The notes under the pieces: model-generated
Seen by the model: only the letters and a program-made list of their open reading frames with translations
Told to the model about the DNA's origin: nothing
The model's database searches: none
Source of the DNA: Margaritifera margaritifera
Lineage: Eukaryota; Mollusca; Bivalvia; Unionida; Margaritiferidae
Direction: 5' to 3'
Assembly (NCBI GenBank): GCA_029931535.1
Contig: JAQPZY010001414.1
Location: 1 to 64,000, forward strand
DNA length: 64,000 nt
Made by a program: the position numbers and the translations under genes
Shown: positions 15,199 through 28,094 of the stretch, in pieces
Layout of the letters: each line of letters opens with the position of its first letter
Position numbering within the stretch: position 1 is the first letter of the stretch

Positions 15199-18100
15199 GC
15201 GTGCTTGTCATCTGATTGGACTTATCCGTAGATACATGTTGATCAGCAGGTGTGCAAGTATAGCTCACACAATGGTAAGCTATTTGTAATTTGAAGTGCT
15301 GAATGATCTCTTAAGTTCACAATTGATACATTTATTTATAATGTCATATTAAATGTTGTAACAAGAGACAATTCACGTATAATATTAAAGTCCCTATTTA
15401 ATCCCCACCCCTACCCTCAATTACAATAGCATATTGGTTAGTTATTCAGCTGTCGTAGACCTTAAACTATGTAAGATCATAGTGATAAGACAGCCCAAAG
15501 TCCAAGCGTGCTTGTCATCTGATTGGACTTATCCGTAGATACATGTTGATCAGCAGGTGTGCAAATATAGCTCACACAATGGTAAGCTATATGTAATTTG
15601 AAGTGCTGAATGATATCTTAAACTCAAAATTGATAAATTTATTTTATAATATCATATTAAATTTTCTAACAAGAGACAATTCATGTATAATATTAAAGTC
15701 CCTATGTAATACCCACCCCCACCCTCCATTATAATGGCATATGGGTTAGTTGTTGAGAGGTCGTAGATCTTAACCTATGTAAGATCATAGTGATGTCAGA
15801 GCCCAAAGTCCAAGCGTGCTTGTCATCTGATTGGATTTATTCATAGAAATATTTTGATCAGCAGGTGTGCAAATATAGCTCACTCTATAGTAAGCTATAT
15901 GTAATTTAAAGTGCTGAATGATCTCTTAAGTTCATAATTGATAAATTTATTTATAATATCATATTTAATGTTCTAACAAGACACAATTCGGGTATAATAT
16001 TAAAGTCCCAATTTAATCCACACACCCGCGCTCCATTATAGTAACATATTGGTTAGTTATTGAGAGGTCGTAGACCTTAAACTATGTAAACAGTAAGATC
16101 CATAGTGATATGAGAGCCCGAAGTCCAATCGTGATTGTCATTTGATTGTTTTTATTCATTGATACATGTTTGTCAGCAGGTGTGCAAACATAGCTCACAC
16201 AATATTAAGCTATATGTAATTTGATGTGCTTAATGATCTCTTAAGTTCCCAATTGATAAATTTCATTTATAATATCGTATTAAATGTTGTAACAAGAGGC
16301 AATTTATTTATAATATTAAAGTTCCCATTTAATCCCTACCCCCACCCTCCATTATAATGGCATATTGGTTAGTTATTGAGAGGTCATAGACCTTAAACTA
16401 TGTAAGATCATAGTGATATGAGAATCCAAAGTCCAAGCGTGCTTGTCATCTGATTGGATTTATCCGTAGCTACATGTTTATCAGCAGGTGGGAAAACATA
16501 GTTCACACTATGGTAAGCTATATGTAATTTGAAGTGCTGAATGATCTCTTAAATTCAAAATTAATACATTTATTTTATAATATCATATTAAATGTTCTAA
16601 CAAGAGACAATTCATGCATAATATTAAAGTCCCTATGTAATACCCACCCCCACCCTCTATTATAACAGCATGTCGGTTAGTTATTGAGAGACCGTAGATC
16701 TTAACCTATGTAAGATCATAGTGATATGAGAGCCCAAAGTCCAAGCACGCTTGCCATCTGATTGGATTTATTCATAGATATATTTTGATCAGCAGGTGTG
16801 CAAATATAGCTCACACAATAGTAAGCTATATGTAATTTAAAGTGCTGAATGATCTCTTAAGTTCATAATTAATAAATGTATTTCTAATATCATATTAAAT
16901 GTTCTAACAAGACACAATTCATGTATAATATTAAAGACCCTATTTAATCCCAACCCCCACCCTCCATAATAATGGCATATTGGTTGGTTATTAAGTTTCG
17001 TAGACCATAAACTATGTAAGATCATAGTGATATGAGAGCCCAAAGTCCAAGCGTGCTTGTCATCTGATTGGATTTATCCATAGATACATGTTTATCAGCA
17101 GGTGGGCAAAAATAGCTCACATAATAGTGAGCTATATGTAATTTAAAGTGCTGAATGATCTCTTAAATTAAAAATTGATAAATTTATTTTATAACATAAT
17201 TAAATGTTGTAACAAGAGAAAATTTATTTATAATATTAAAGTCCCCATTTAATCCCCACAGTCACCTTACATTATAATAGCATGCGGGTTAGTTATTGAG
17301 AGGCCTTAGACCTTAAACTATGTAAGATCATAGTGATATGAGAGCCCAAATCATAAGCGTGCTTGTCATCTGATTGGATTTATCGGTAGATACATGTTTT
17401 TCAGCAGGTTGCAAAGATAGCTCACACAATGATAAGTTATATGTAATTTGAAGTGCTGAATGGTCTCTTAAATTCAAAATTGATCAATTTATTTTATACC
17501 ATCATATTAAATGTTGTAACAAGAGACAATTCTTTTATAATATTAAAGTCCCTATTTAATTCCAACCCCAACCCTCAAGTATAATACCATATTGGTTAGT
17601 CATTGAGAGGTTGTAGGCGTTAAACTATGTAAAATCATAGTGATAAGAGAGCCCAAAGTCCAAGCGTGCTTGTCATCTGATTGGACTTATCCGTAGATAC
17701 ATGTTGATCAGCAGGTGTGCAAGTATAGCTCACACAATGGTAAGCTATTTGTAATTTGAAGTGCTGAATGATCTCTTAAGTTCACAATTGATACATTTAT
17801 TTATAATGTCATATTAAATGTTGTAACAAGAGACAATTCACGTATAATATTAAAGTCCCTATTTAATCCCCACCCCTACCCTCAATTACAATAGCATATT
17901 GGTTAGTTATTCAGCTGTCGTAGACCTTAAACTATGTAAGATCATAGTGATAAGACAGCCCAAAGTCCAAGCGTGCTTGTCATCTGATTGGACTTATCCG
18001 TAGATACATGTTGATCAGCAGGTGTGCAAATATAGCTCACACAATGGTAAGCTATATGTAATTTGAAGTGCTGAATGATATCTTAAACTCAAAATTGATA

Positions 18101-19570
18101 AATTTATTTTATAATATCATATTAAATTTTCTAACAAGAGACAATTCATGTATAATATTAAAGTCCCTATGTAATAACCACCCCCACCCTCCATTATAAT
18201 GGCATATGGGTTAGTTGTTGAGAGGTCGTAGATCTTAACCTATGTAAGATCATAGAGATGTCAGAGCCCAAAGTCCAAGCGTGCTTGTCATCTGATTGGA
18301 TTTATTCATAGAAATATTTTGATCAGCAGGTGTGCAAATATAGCTCACTCTATAGTAAGCTATATGTAATTTAAAGTGCTGAATGATCTCTTAAGTTCAT
18401 AATTGATAAATTTATTTATAATATCATATTTAATGTTCTAACAAGACACTATTCGGGTATAATATTAAAGTCCCAATTTAATCCACACACCCGCGCTCCA
18501 TTATAGTAACATATTGGTTAGTTATTGAGAGGTCGTAGACCTTAAACTATGTAAACAGTAAGATCCATAGTGATATGAGAGCCCGAAGTCCAATCGTGAT
18601 TGTCATTGATTGTTTTTTTTCATTGATACATGTTTGTCAGCAGGTGTGCAAACATAGCTCACACAATATTAAGCTATATGTAATTTGATGTGCTTAATGA
18701 TCTCTTAAGTTCCCAATTGATAAATTTCATTTATAATATCGTATTAAATGTTGTAACAAGAGGCAATTTATTTATAATATTAAAGTTCCCATTTAATCCC
18801 TACCCCCACCCTCCATTATAATGGCATATTGGTTAGTTATTGAGAGGTCATAGACCTTAAACTATGTAAGATCATAGTGATATGAGAATCCAAAGTCCAA
18901 GCGTGCTTGTCATCTGATTGGATTTATCCGTAGCTACATGTTTATCAGCAGGTGGGAAAACATAGTTCACACTATGGTAAGCTATATGTAATTTGAAGTG
19001 CTGAATGATCTCTTAAATTCAAAATTGATACATTTATTTTATAATATCATATTAAATGTTCTAACAAGAGACAATTCATGCATAATATTAAAGTCCCTAT
19101 GTAATACCCACCCCCACCCTCTATTATAACAGCATGTCGGTTAGTTATTGAGAGACCGTAGATCTTAACCTATGTAAGATCATAGTGATATGAGAGCCCA
19201 AAGTCCAAGCACGCTTGCCATCTGATTGGATTTATTCATAGATATATTTTGATCAGCAGGTGTGCAAATATAGCTCACACAATGGTAAGCTATATGTAAT
19301 TTAAAGTGCTGAATGATCTCTTAAGTTCATAATTAATAAATGTATTTCTAATATCATATTAAATGTTCTAACAAGACACAATTCATGTATAATATTAAAG
19401 ACCCTATTTAATCCCAACCCCCACCCTCCATAATAATGGCATATTGGTTGGTTATTCAGGTTTCGTAGACCTTAAACTATGTAAGATCATAGTGATATGA
19501 GAGCCCAAAGTCCAAGCGTGCTTGTCATCTGATTGGATTTATCCATAGATACATGTTTATCAGCAGGTGG
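15199..19570. repeat. higher-order repeat B, offset ~2,465 bp (8 monomers)
   Basis: Sequence from about 15,199 to 17,105 recurs at about 17,664-19,570 with only scattered differences. One example is the shared monomer with an inserted ACAGTAAGATCC segment near 16,090 and 18,553. The stretch 17,106-17,663 instead matches the type-A monomers at 13,600-14,160. The array is therefore a mosaic of two higher-order repeat families exchanged by unequal crossover or conversion. Confidence 0.85.
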
Positions 19571-21390
19571 GCAAACATAGCTCACACAATGGTAAGCTAT
19601 ATGTAATTTGAAGTGCTGAATGATCTCTTAAGTTCACAACTGATACATTTATTTTATAATATCATATTAAATGTTGTAACAAGAGACAATTCATGGATAA
19701 TATTAAAGTCCCGATTTGATTCCAACCCCCACCCTCCATTATAGTAGCATGTCGGTTAGTTATTGAGAGATCGTAGATCTTAACCTATGTAAGATCATAG
19801 TGATATGAGAGCCCAAAGTCTCAGCGTGCTTGTCATCTGATTGTATTTATTCGTAGATATATTTTGATCAGCAGGTGTGCAAATATAGCTCACAATATAG
19901 TAATCTATATGTAATTTAAAGTGCTGAATGATCTCTTAAGTTCATAATTGATAAATTTATTTATAATCTCATATTAAATGTTCTAAAAAGCCACAATTCA
20001 CGATAATATTAAAGTCGCTATTTAATCCCCGCCCCCACCCTCCATTAGAGTAGCATATGGATTAGCTATTGAGAGGTCGTAGACCTTAAACTATGTAAAC
20101 TGTGTAAGATCCATGGTGATATGAGAGCCCAAAGTCCAAGCGTGCTTGTCATCTGATTGGATTTATTCATTGATACATGTTTATCAGCAGGTGTGCAAAC
20201 ATAGCTCACACAATATTGAGCTTTATGTAGTTTGAAGTGCTTAATGACCTCTTAAGTTCACAATTGATAAATTTCTTTTATAATATCCTATTAAATGTTG
20301 TAACAAGAGGCAATTTATAAGACCTTAAACTATGTAAGATCATAGTGATATGAGAGTCCAAAGTCCAAGCGTGCTTGTCATCTGATTGGATTTATCCGTA
20401 GATACATATTTATCAGCAGGTGGGCAAACATAGTTCACATAATGGTAATCTATATGTAATTTGAAGTGCTGAATGATCTCTTATTAAATTCAAAATTAAT
20501 ACATTTATTTTATAATATCATATTAAATGTTGTAACAAGAGACAATTCATGCATAATATTAAAGTCCCTATATAATACCCAATCCCACCCTCCATTATAA
20601 TGGCATATAGGTTAGTTATTGAGGTCGAAGACCTTAACCTATGTAAGATCATAGTGATAAGAGAGCCCAAAGTCCAAGCGTGCTTGTCATCTGATTGGAT
20701 TTATCCGTAGATACATGTTGATCAGCAGGTGTGCAAATATAGCTCACACTATAGTAAGCTATATGTAATTTAAAGTGTTGAATGATCTCTTAAGTTCATA
20801 ATTGATAAATTTATTTATAATATCATATTAAATGTTCTAACAAGACACAATTCGGGTATAATATTAAAGTCCCAATTTAATCCCCACACCCACACTCCAT
20901 TATAGTAGCATATGGGTTAGTTATTGAGAGGTCGTAGACCTTAAACTATGTAAACTGTAAGATCCATAGTGATATGAAAGCCCAAAGTCCAAGCGTGATT
21001 GTCATCTGATTGGATTTATTCGTAGATACATGTTTGTCAGCAGGTGTGCAAACATAGCTCACACAATATTAAGCTATATGTAATTTGAAGTGCTTAATGA
21101 TCTCTTAAGTTCCCAATTGATAAATTTCTTTTATAATATCGTATTAAATGTTGTAACAAGAGGCAATTTATTTATAATATTAAAGTTCCCATTTAATCCC
21201 TACCCCCTCCTCCATTATAATGGAATATTGGTTAGTTATTGAGAGGTCGTAGACCTTAAACTATGTAAGATCATAGTGATAAGAGAGCCCAAAGTCCAAG
21301 CGTGCTTGTCATCTGATTGGATTTATCCGCAGGTACATGTTGATCTGCAGGTGCGCAAATATCGCTCACTCACTGGTAAGACTATGATCA

Positions 21391-22660
21391 GAAAAAAATA
21401 AAATATGACTTTGAAACTAATCTACTAAATAATCTAAAGAACATTCACAAATGCACCACCCTATAACTTTCATTTCAATGTAAAGAAAAGAAAATCACAG
21501 CTATATACATATTATACTCTCTGAATATATGATAGACATACACACAAATACACAGACACGAATACACACACACAAATACACACATATATCTAATTTTGAT
21601 TCAAATTTAAAGAACAAATAATAATAAAAGTATATGCATATTATTATACCCTGAATATATTATCACAAAATGTAAAACTTGAGTTTTCAAATGTATCTAC
21701 TTATATAAAAGGGGGAGAAAAAAAACACACAGACATATAGACACACATCCCTAATGTTTATTTTAATCTAAAGCAAAAGATCACGGTGGATGTTATATGC
21801 TAATTATTACACCCTTACAAATTAACAAAAGTAAAATGTGACTTGAAAACTAATCTACTCAAATAAAAAAAAAAAACATACACACACACCTAATTTTGAT
21901 TTCTCATGTAGAGACAAAGTTAGAATTAAAATTATATGCATATTTTTTACCGCGTTAATATGGTCATAAACAGTGAATATGTGACATAGAAACAAATCTA
22001 CTTAAATGAAAGGAAATTGAAGATACAAACACACAAGTATACACATATATCTAATTTTGATTGCATGTAAAGAAAAAAAAACAATCAAAATTATATGCAT
22101 ATTATTATACCCTGAATATATAATCACAAAATGTAAAACTTGAGTTTTAAAATGTATCTACTTATATAAAAGAAAAAGAAATAAACAAAACAGACAAATA
22201 CACACATCCCTAATTTTGATTTGAATCTAAAGAAAAAAATCACGATCAGAACTATATGCATATTATTACACCCTGAAAAAATTATCAAAAGTAAAATGTG
22301 ACTTGAAAACTAATATACTTCAATAAAAAAACGCACACACACTCACTCAAATACACACTCATCCTTAGTTTTGATTTCAATGTAGAGAAAAATGATCAGA
22401 ATAAAAATTATATACATGTTATACTCTGAGTATATGATCATGAAAAGTAAAATATGATTTTAAAACTAATCTACCTAAATAGAAAAACATATACACACAC
22501 GCCCACGCACGCACGCACACATACATATGCTTGATTTTGATTTTAATGTAAAGAAAAGGAAAGATCAAATCAAACTCATCTTGATATATTATTATACCCT
22601 CAGTATATGATCCGAAGAAGTAAATTGTGACTTTAAAACTAATCTATTTAAACTGCACAC
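21391..22660. repeat. degenerate ~160-bp tandem repeat
   Basis: A phrase resembling AGTAAAATGTGACTTGAAAA followed by CTAATCTAC recurs at about 21,384, 21,667, 21,828, 21,967, 22,130, 22,289, 22,446 and 22,619. Most spacings are 139-173 bp. Units also share TATATGCATATTATTATACC and CACACA-rich segments. The unit is unrelated to the neighbouring 306-bp satellite and is much more diverged, so it is an older or unselected array. Confidence 0.8.
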
Positions 22661-22682
22661 ACAAATAAAAAACAAATAAAAA

Positions 22683-22835
22683 CAGGAAGAACCACCGACC
22701 CACGGTAAGCTAGTGGCAAGCTTTCTCACATACCCACACTGGCCAAGCTGAGACTCAAGCCCACGTGGACAGAGGTGAGATGTCAGTGATCTCTAAAGGC
22801 AAGCGCCTTAGACCACCTGGGGTACCTGGGTCCAT
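22683..22835 (-). repeat. tRNA-derived SINE, minus strand
   Basis: Read on the minus strand, the unit starts near 22,835. It shows an A-box-like TGGTCTAAGGCG and then a B-box-like GGGCTTGAGTCTC at about 22,748-22,760. The tail contains GGCCAGTGTGGGTATGTGAG and CCGTGGGTCGG. This head and tail combination resembles a SINE family widespread in mollusc genomes. The 3' end abuts the AT-rich end of the 160-bp repeat array. Confidence 0.65.
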
Positions 22836-25613
22836 TCACTGGACTTGGCAAAATTGTTCTGAGGTGTCATTGGTGCATTAATGATGGACAAAACATGCCA
22901 AAATGTTTTTAAGATAGCGTTTGCTACAAATCTGCCCAATTAAATTATTGTTTCATGCAAAAGTCAGTGCTGATCTTCCTCGAATCCAGGCACACGACAG
23001 GATGTATTAATCACACCCCTGTGACCCTGTGACCAATATATACACGGTTCTCGTCGAGCTAATACAAGCAGATTAACTTTCTACACTTCAGAGGGCACAA
23101 GAAATTTACAAATTCTGAGTCTGTAATAAAGTGGATACAGTGTATCATTTAATATGATAAAAAGTCAGTCAGTTTATAAACTGTTTAAAGACAACTAAAA
23201 ATTAAGACGGTCAGAAATAAACAGACACCTTTAAGACATTTACCAAATTGGCTCACAATAGCTAGGGTGATGTGTAGTGTCAAATCCTTTGAGCACTGCT
23301 GAGGGAGAGCCCATTAGGCTAATTTGCATAGCTAAAGTAAAAATAAGTGGAACAACCCAATTTGTCTGAAGTTAAGTGCATCAAAGAGATGCGTGTTGAA
23401 AAGCAAATGTTATTACACATCACTGATTGCATTACGGGACTGTAGTAAAACAATAAACTCTGCACCTCAGCTAGAGAATCTAATGAGAATCGGCACGTAC
23501 AAATGTGAAGGAGACTTCGACTTTGAAACTGCATTCAGCAAGTGGTGCAGCAGTAAAATCATGACGCATTCTCATGTGACATTCGATTTTATTATTGTTA
23601 TAAAACAACATTTTAATAGTGCAAAACATTATAAAAAGGCAATCAAAACAGTCATGTAATGATTTATTCTGTAATATTGTGGTATTGGATTGTTGCTGTC
23701 AATAAAGTAATAAATACCCCATCTTTTTCAATTTTCATTGCCTACTACATTAATAGACATGGAAAAATACTGACTCCTTTCTTGGTGACATTTTTTTAAA
23801 ACTGGCGACAAAATATTGAGATTATCGATTTTTTTTGTGAAAAATTTTTTAAAGCCAGCACCATTCCTGAATAGGTTACATTATTTTTTCATTATTAAAT
23901 TGTAAGTTTTAAATTAAGTCAATAATATAAAAATAACCAATAAAACATTTATCCATATTTTGAGATAAAGACCACTAAATAAAATTTATTAACTTCTGAA
24001 ATCTCCATTGCGTATAATGATTTCCATTGTGCAGCAGGTCGGTCACATTTAAGTGAAAAATTCTTTGAGTAAATTTACACTATTAAAAGTAAGTATTCAT
24101 TTTTTATGTTTTGATGTCAATTTATCACCAGAAATCATATTTAGTTCAATTAGTGAAGAAAAAGTGTTATTATATTTTGCTTCCATTGCGTTCCATTTTT
24201 CCACTGCGTACTTTAGTCATACCCTCCCGAAACCCATCTGTACTGAACTGTGCATTACCAACAGCCCTCAAGGGACACCGTTTTTGTCAAAAACATGCAA
24301 CATAAATGCTTGGTAGCTCGTCAATCATGAAAAGATCATCTGACTCCTTTAAAAGGTAACTATAAATTACTTCTACTGTAAGTAATCCCCCAGTTCTTGA
24401 TACATTTCAATTCACATATGCAATTCATGTACAAAAACTGCCGTGTGCGTATGCTTCTAAAAGTGTATATTGTACAGCAATATGTGACAATGGAAACATA
24501 TTTTGTAAATTTTGTAAAATAACTATGTGTTTTACGTTTTAATTACACTTTTTTATTATTCTAAATGGTCTCAAATAATACAGATGGCTTGAATATTGCG
24601 TATTCCTACAAAACCAATTTACCTTCCTAAGAGCGGCCATATTGTTGTCTGAACTTGTGAGTTGCGCATGCTCGGGTTTAAGTAGAAGACATCACTGTTT
24701 TATGTATTCCGTTTCGGGACATTTTTTGTCTAGTAATATACCTCCATATACACTATGGTCCGAATCCGCCTGGTTTTTGGTTTAACTCAGCCCGTAATTT
24801 GGTCCGAATAAGCCTGGTACGCATCAGCCTGCACCCTTTCATAGCTTTTTTTTAAAAATGCATGTTCTTTAGGAATACTGAAATTGATATTTAAACCTAT
24901 CAGAAATTTTACTGCAATGGATTTGTCTAATACTCATAATTGCTGTTATCGCACTATGTCATTTAACAATTAATAACGTATCGTAGAATATCTAAATATG
25001 GAATAGTAAGCCTAATTTGGAAAACAAATTACCGCCAGAATCTCATGATATCAGTGTGGACTAATAAGTGTAATCCATACACGTACCCGTACCAAAAATC
25101 CCCGTACCCGAAACACATTATCGTACATAAATCTGGTAATTAATCATTAAAAATATAATATTGGGTAGGTTACCTTTAAATATGTAATGTTTAAGAAAAT
25201 ATATATCTTTTTAATTTCATTTATTTTTTCTCCTACTTTACCTGGAATAATGTGTTTTTTGGGGACTAAATTTTTTATCCCAAACAAGACCAATTGAGTA
25301 CTGATGTCCTGGATTACGATATTATATAAGTTCGCTTTATTGCTATAACATTAAGGTAGAAACAGTCATTTAGATACATGTATTTTTACTGCATACGTTT
25401 TGTCTGGTTTATATTTTACATTTAATTTTTGGAAAGTTCAGAACAATGTTTAAAGTAAAAATTCAATTTTGGATAGTTTTTGATACTTTCATACGATATG
25501 ATACTCTCATAGTGGTTAGTTTATACTGTGCTGAAATTCTTGCTGATATTTTTATATATTTTTTTGTTTGAAAACTTAATGAAAATTCACACAAAAAGCA
25601 TGGTTTATTTCAT
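22836..25613. other. non-coding host DNA
   Basis: Mostly AT-rich with no recognisable gene. The open frame at 23,393-23,659 (88 codons, plus) has no family resemblance, and a frame on the other strand overlaps it. A short imperfect duplication, GGTCCGAATC/AAGCCTGGT, occurs at about 24,758-24,820. Nothing else could be supported. Confidence 0.55.
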
Positions 25614-26165
25614 TTAAATAATTTTAATAACAAACAATTTCAACAAGAAGTCACTTGCATTTTTTACATACAAACAGTCGCCGGAAAAACTGTCTTTTGT
25701 AACATTGCATTTGGGAATGGAGTCATTTGATTGATTTTCAATACACATGAGAAGGTGGAGTCTCATTGCATTTTCATCAAACTGTAAATTTACATTGCCA
25801 ACACATCCATTATAACAGAATTCTGTTATGTTGGCTATGGCATAAACCCCACAGTCAACACCATCAGACTGTTGTTGGATGTGTTGAATTTTAATGTCTA
25901 AACTGTTATTTCCATTAAGGTAAATGCATGATAACTGGATCTGAGTAGAAGATCTTAAGATTTTACTTGTATATTTACTGTCCAAAATGTAAATATTGTT
26001 GTTTTTGTCTGTTACTGAAGTGACCCAGTGGTCATGATGGATCCGTACACTAGGTGACTTTACAGGTTTAAGATGTAGTGAATATTCCCATTTGTTCTTC
26101 ACTAAAATTGGTGCGTATCCAATATACTGAAACCCGTCGATATTAGGAAGTTGGAGCTTAAACAT
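25614..26165 (-). pseudogene. Ulp1-like (C48) cysteine protease domain of a transposon
   Basis: This 183-residue open frame has the ordered catalytic residues of the Ulp1/SENP cysteine protease fold: His46 in HHDHW, Asp62 in ILDSKY, Gln at 97-99 and Cys105 in SDGVDCGVYAIAN. Such proteases normally cleave SUMO-like peptides. A branch of them is carried by animal DNA transposons together with a SWIM zinc finger, which lies just upstream here (26.8 kb). The domain itself reads intact. However, it lacks the N-terminal part of the protein in the same frame and the neighbouring pieces are broken, so I treat it as the surviving 3' domain of a decayed element gene. It could still be expressed as a short protein. 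Confidence 0.7.
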
Positions 26166-26935
26166 CTGTTGAGGAAAATTGATAGTTTGGCAGCAAAGTT
26201 TTTGTTAAAGTAAAATGTCACTTTTGTGTTTCAAAAAAACATACAATTGTTGAAACTAGTCCAGATTCTTTTGTTGGCTTTCGAATTGGGTAAAGGCTAT
26301 TTCAGAAAACATGGTGAAGGAGAACTTTTTGAAGATTTTGTAACTGAAATATTTTTGAGCGGTGTTGATGTAACAGTAGATTTCTGTACAGAAACTGGTG
26401 ATTTCTGGAACCCTGCAGCCATGAGGAGAACTTTCTGGAGATTTTGGAGAATTGCACTGAGGTGTATAAATGCAACTGGACTGCTTGATTGTTGGCGCAT
26501 GTGTTTGTGGTGCATTTCAGGACAATTGTTTCGAAGAGGGGTCACGAACTTGATTTTCTTCCTCCAACACAGAGCCAGTCATTTGCGTTGCTCCTTCATA
26601 ATGGAGCGAGGTGTTTTCACAATGTCATTGTTTCAATTCAGTTGTGGCATTGAACAGATGAAAGAGGCTTGTCTTGCTGCCGAATCCAGTGCTGGTATTA
26701 TGGACATGTCATTTCTGTCCCACGGTGGTGATTGTTTTTTGCCACCTTTTTTATTGGTACGTTTCCTAGTGTTCATGTTAAGTTGAGTTAAATTTAAAAC
26801 TCATTCCTCTGTTAGATCGTCGATGCCAGTGCTCATCCTAGCTGCCAGGATATGGTAACAACTGCCAAGAGATGGACACAAGCAGGTTTCCTTTGGATAT
26901 AATTGAACGGTATGCTTGTCACCCCTAGAACATTC
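26166..26935 (-). pseudogene. SWIM zinc-finger and linker region of the same element
   Basis: On the minus strand, a frame ending near 26,806 contains KETCLCPSLGSCYHILAARM. This is the C-x-C-x(n)-C-x-H pattern of a SWIM zinc finger, found in MULE transposases and plant FAR1-type proteins, where it binds DNA or protein. It is followed by a basic stretch (TRKRTNKKGGKKQ) and an open but unremarkable 82-codon frame at 26,297-26,545. The order SWIM, linker, Ulp1 protease matches a known multi-domain transposon protein. The pieces lie in different frames, so it is decayed. Confidence 0.6.
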
Positions 26936-27890
26936 CAACTGAGACTTTCCCAATTGAGTCGGATCTGCTAAACGTTCCACTTGTCACATAGGAGACAATG
27001 TTTTATATGCTTCCTGAAATCGAAGGGCTGATTTTTGCATCACCGTCTGTTGTTACAAACTTAACTTGAAATTGTTGAAGCACAAACTGTGTCCCAATTT
27101 CATGTCCCATTTCAAAGGCAGAGTGAGGTGCTACATATAAAATATTTACAGTACAGTCTGCATGACCATTAGGGCATACACCATCATATCCTTTTCCTCT
27201 GAGTCAAGCTCCAGTCCAACACAATTAGTTTTCGCACTCAGCTACAGTGATGTACTTATGATCAGTCATTGTTTCACAAGCAATTCCGACAGGTTGTGAA
27301 GATGCTTGTCCTGGTGTCTCTGCACTAACTATGCAAACAGAGTTGTAACATGCATCAAATGCAACATTGATAGGAAAAGGATATGTACTGCCACTATTTA
27401 AAGTTGTGTCATGCACCAGTTTAAGTTTCATTGACATGCCCTTCTTATTTAGATTAGTTGTAACTTTTGCTACTCTATTTACAGTCTTTTGCATGCCGCT
27501 TCACGCAGAAGGAGGAGGAATATCTATGTCAGTAAACATGAGTCTGGCCCTTGTATTTCCCATTAGTGTCTCTTGAAGTCCCACGTGGAATCCCAAGTTG
27601 ACTGCAGCAGCACTGCAGCCTGGTTTACTGAAATTGAAACTCATTGTACAGCTTGAATTTAGCTGAGATGAAGCCACAATTCACAGATTTCAAGATCATC
27701 TGCCAGCCCAAGCCCCACTTAACTTCTTGATGTATGTATACCTCCAATAGTGGACAATCTGTAGCTGCCTCATGAAGTATTTTCATCTGGTTGATCATTT
27801 CCACCACTTTTGTGTTGTTTAATAGTCGAATTCCTTGTAAAATGAGAAAGAAATTATTTAGTGTCAGTTTTAAAAATTGCATTCAGGAAA
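26936..27890 (-). pseudogene. Mutator-like (MULE-type) transposase remnant
   Basis: Minus-strand fragments at 27,625-27,882 (contains INQMKILHEAATDC, KWGLGWQ and SVNCGFISAKFKLY), 27,225-27,494 (INVAFDACYNS, PGQASSQPVG, TDHKYI) and down to about 26,940 (VTTDGDAK, ERLADPTQLGKSQL) follow the order of a MULE-like transposase domain common in mollusc genomes. Frames change several times and stops interrupt (for example after CWTGA near 27,215), so it cannot make a functional transposase. The last segment reads in the same frame into the SWIM finger, suggesting one ancestral gene or an internal deletion that joined two. Confidence 0.6.
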
Positions 27891-28094
27891 TAACATACAA
27901 ATAATTACATCTAGATGTTAAGCTAAGCACCTCTGTATCAGAGTTATCTGAATCAGGATTGGCTGTTATCGTAATGCTGTATGTTTTTGGATGTTTTGTC
28001 CAAATACTTCCGACAGGTTGGTGGAACGATGCCGTTAACTCTACACGATTCATTTTAGGGTCTTGGTCTTTGGAAATCTTCATGCCTTTGTTAT
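27891..28094 (-). other. upstream part of the MULE region, uncertain coding
   Basis: Part of a 121-codon minus frame (27,883-28,248) includes MKISKDQDPKMNRVELTASF and could be the N-terminal section of the transposase gene. The same frame then runs into the terminal repeat of the pogo-like element at 28,095. The original 5' end of the gene was therefore displaced or removed by that insertion. Confidence 0.3.

Larger units (their letters stand above)
9780..21390. repeat. satellite array, ~306-bp monomer
   Basis: About 11.6 kb of head-to-tail repeats. The phrase GTGCTTGTCATCTGATTGGA recurs every 300-310 bp from about 9,870 onward, so the array holds roughly 38 monomers. Each monomer contains three dyads: ACTATG-taagat-CATAGT, the near-palindrome CAAGCGTGCTTG, and TATAGCT-12 nt-AGCTATA. 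It also has a C-rich stretch (CCCCACCCCCACCCTCC) in an otherwise AT-rich unit. Monomers differ by a few to about 15 percent by eye. Both edges end within a degraded monomer. There is no coding capacity; the few short frames are incidental. Confidence 0.95.

Noticed and set aside
9780..21390. CRISPR-like or tRNA gene array
   Set aside because: Units are ~306 bp, AT-rich and contiguous with no spacers; the TAGCTCA...GGTAAGC phrase lacks a B box and a cloverleaf.
23319..23659. Opposed open frames of 71 and 88 codons
   Set aside because: Each overlaps the other strand's frame and neither has a recognisable family.
26226..26786. 186-codon plus frame
   Set aside because: It lies opposite the SWIM/linker coding region, whose motifs are on the minus strand; no domain is seen.
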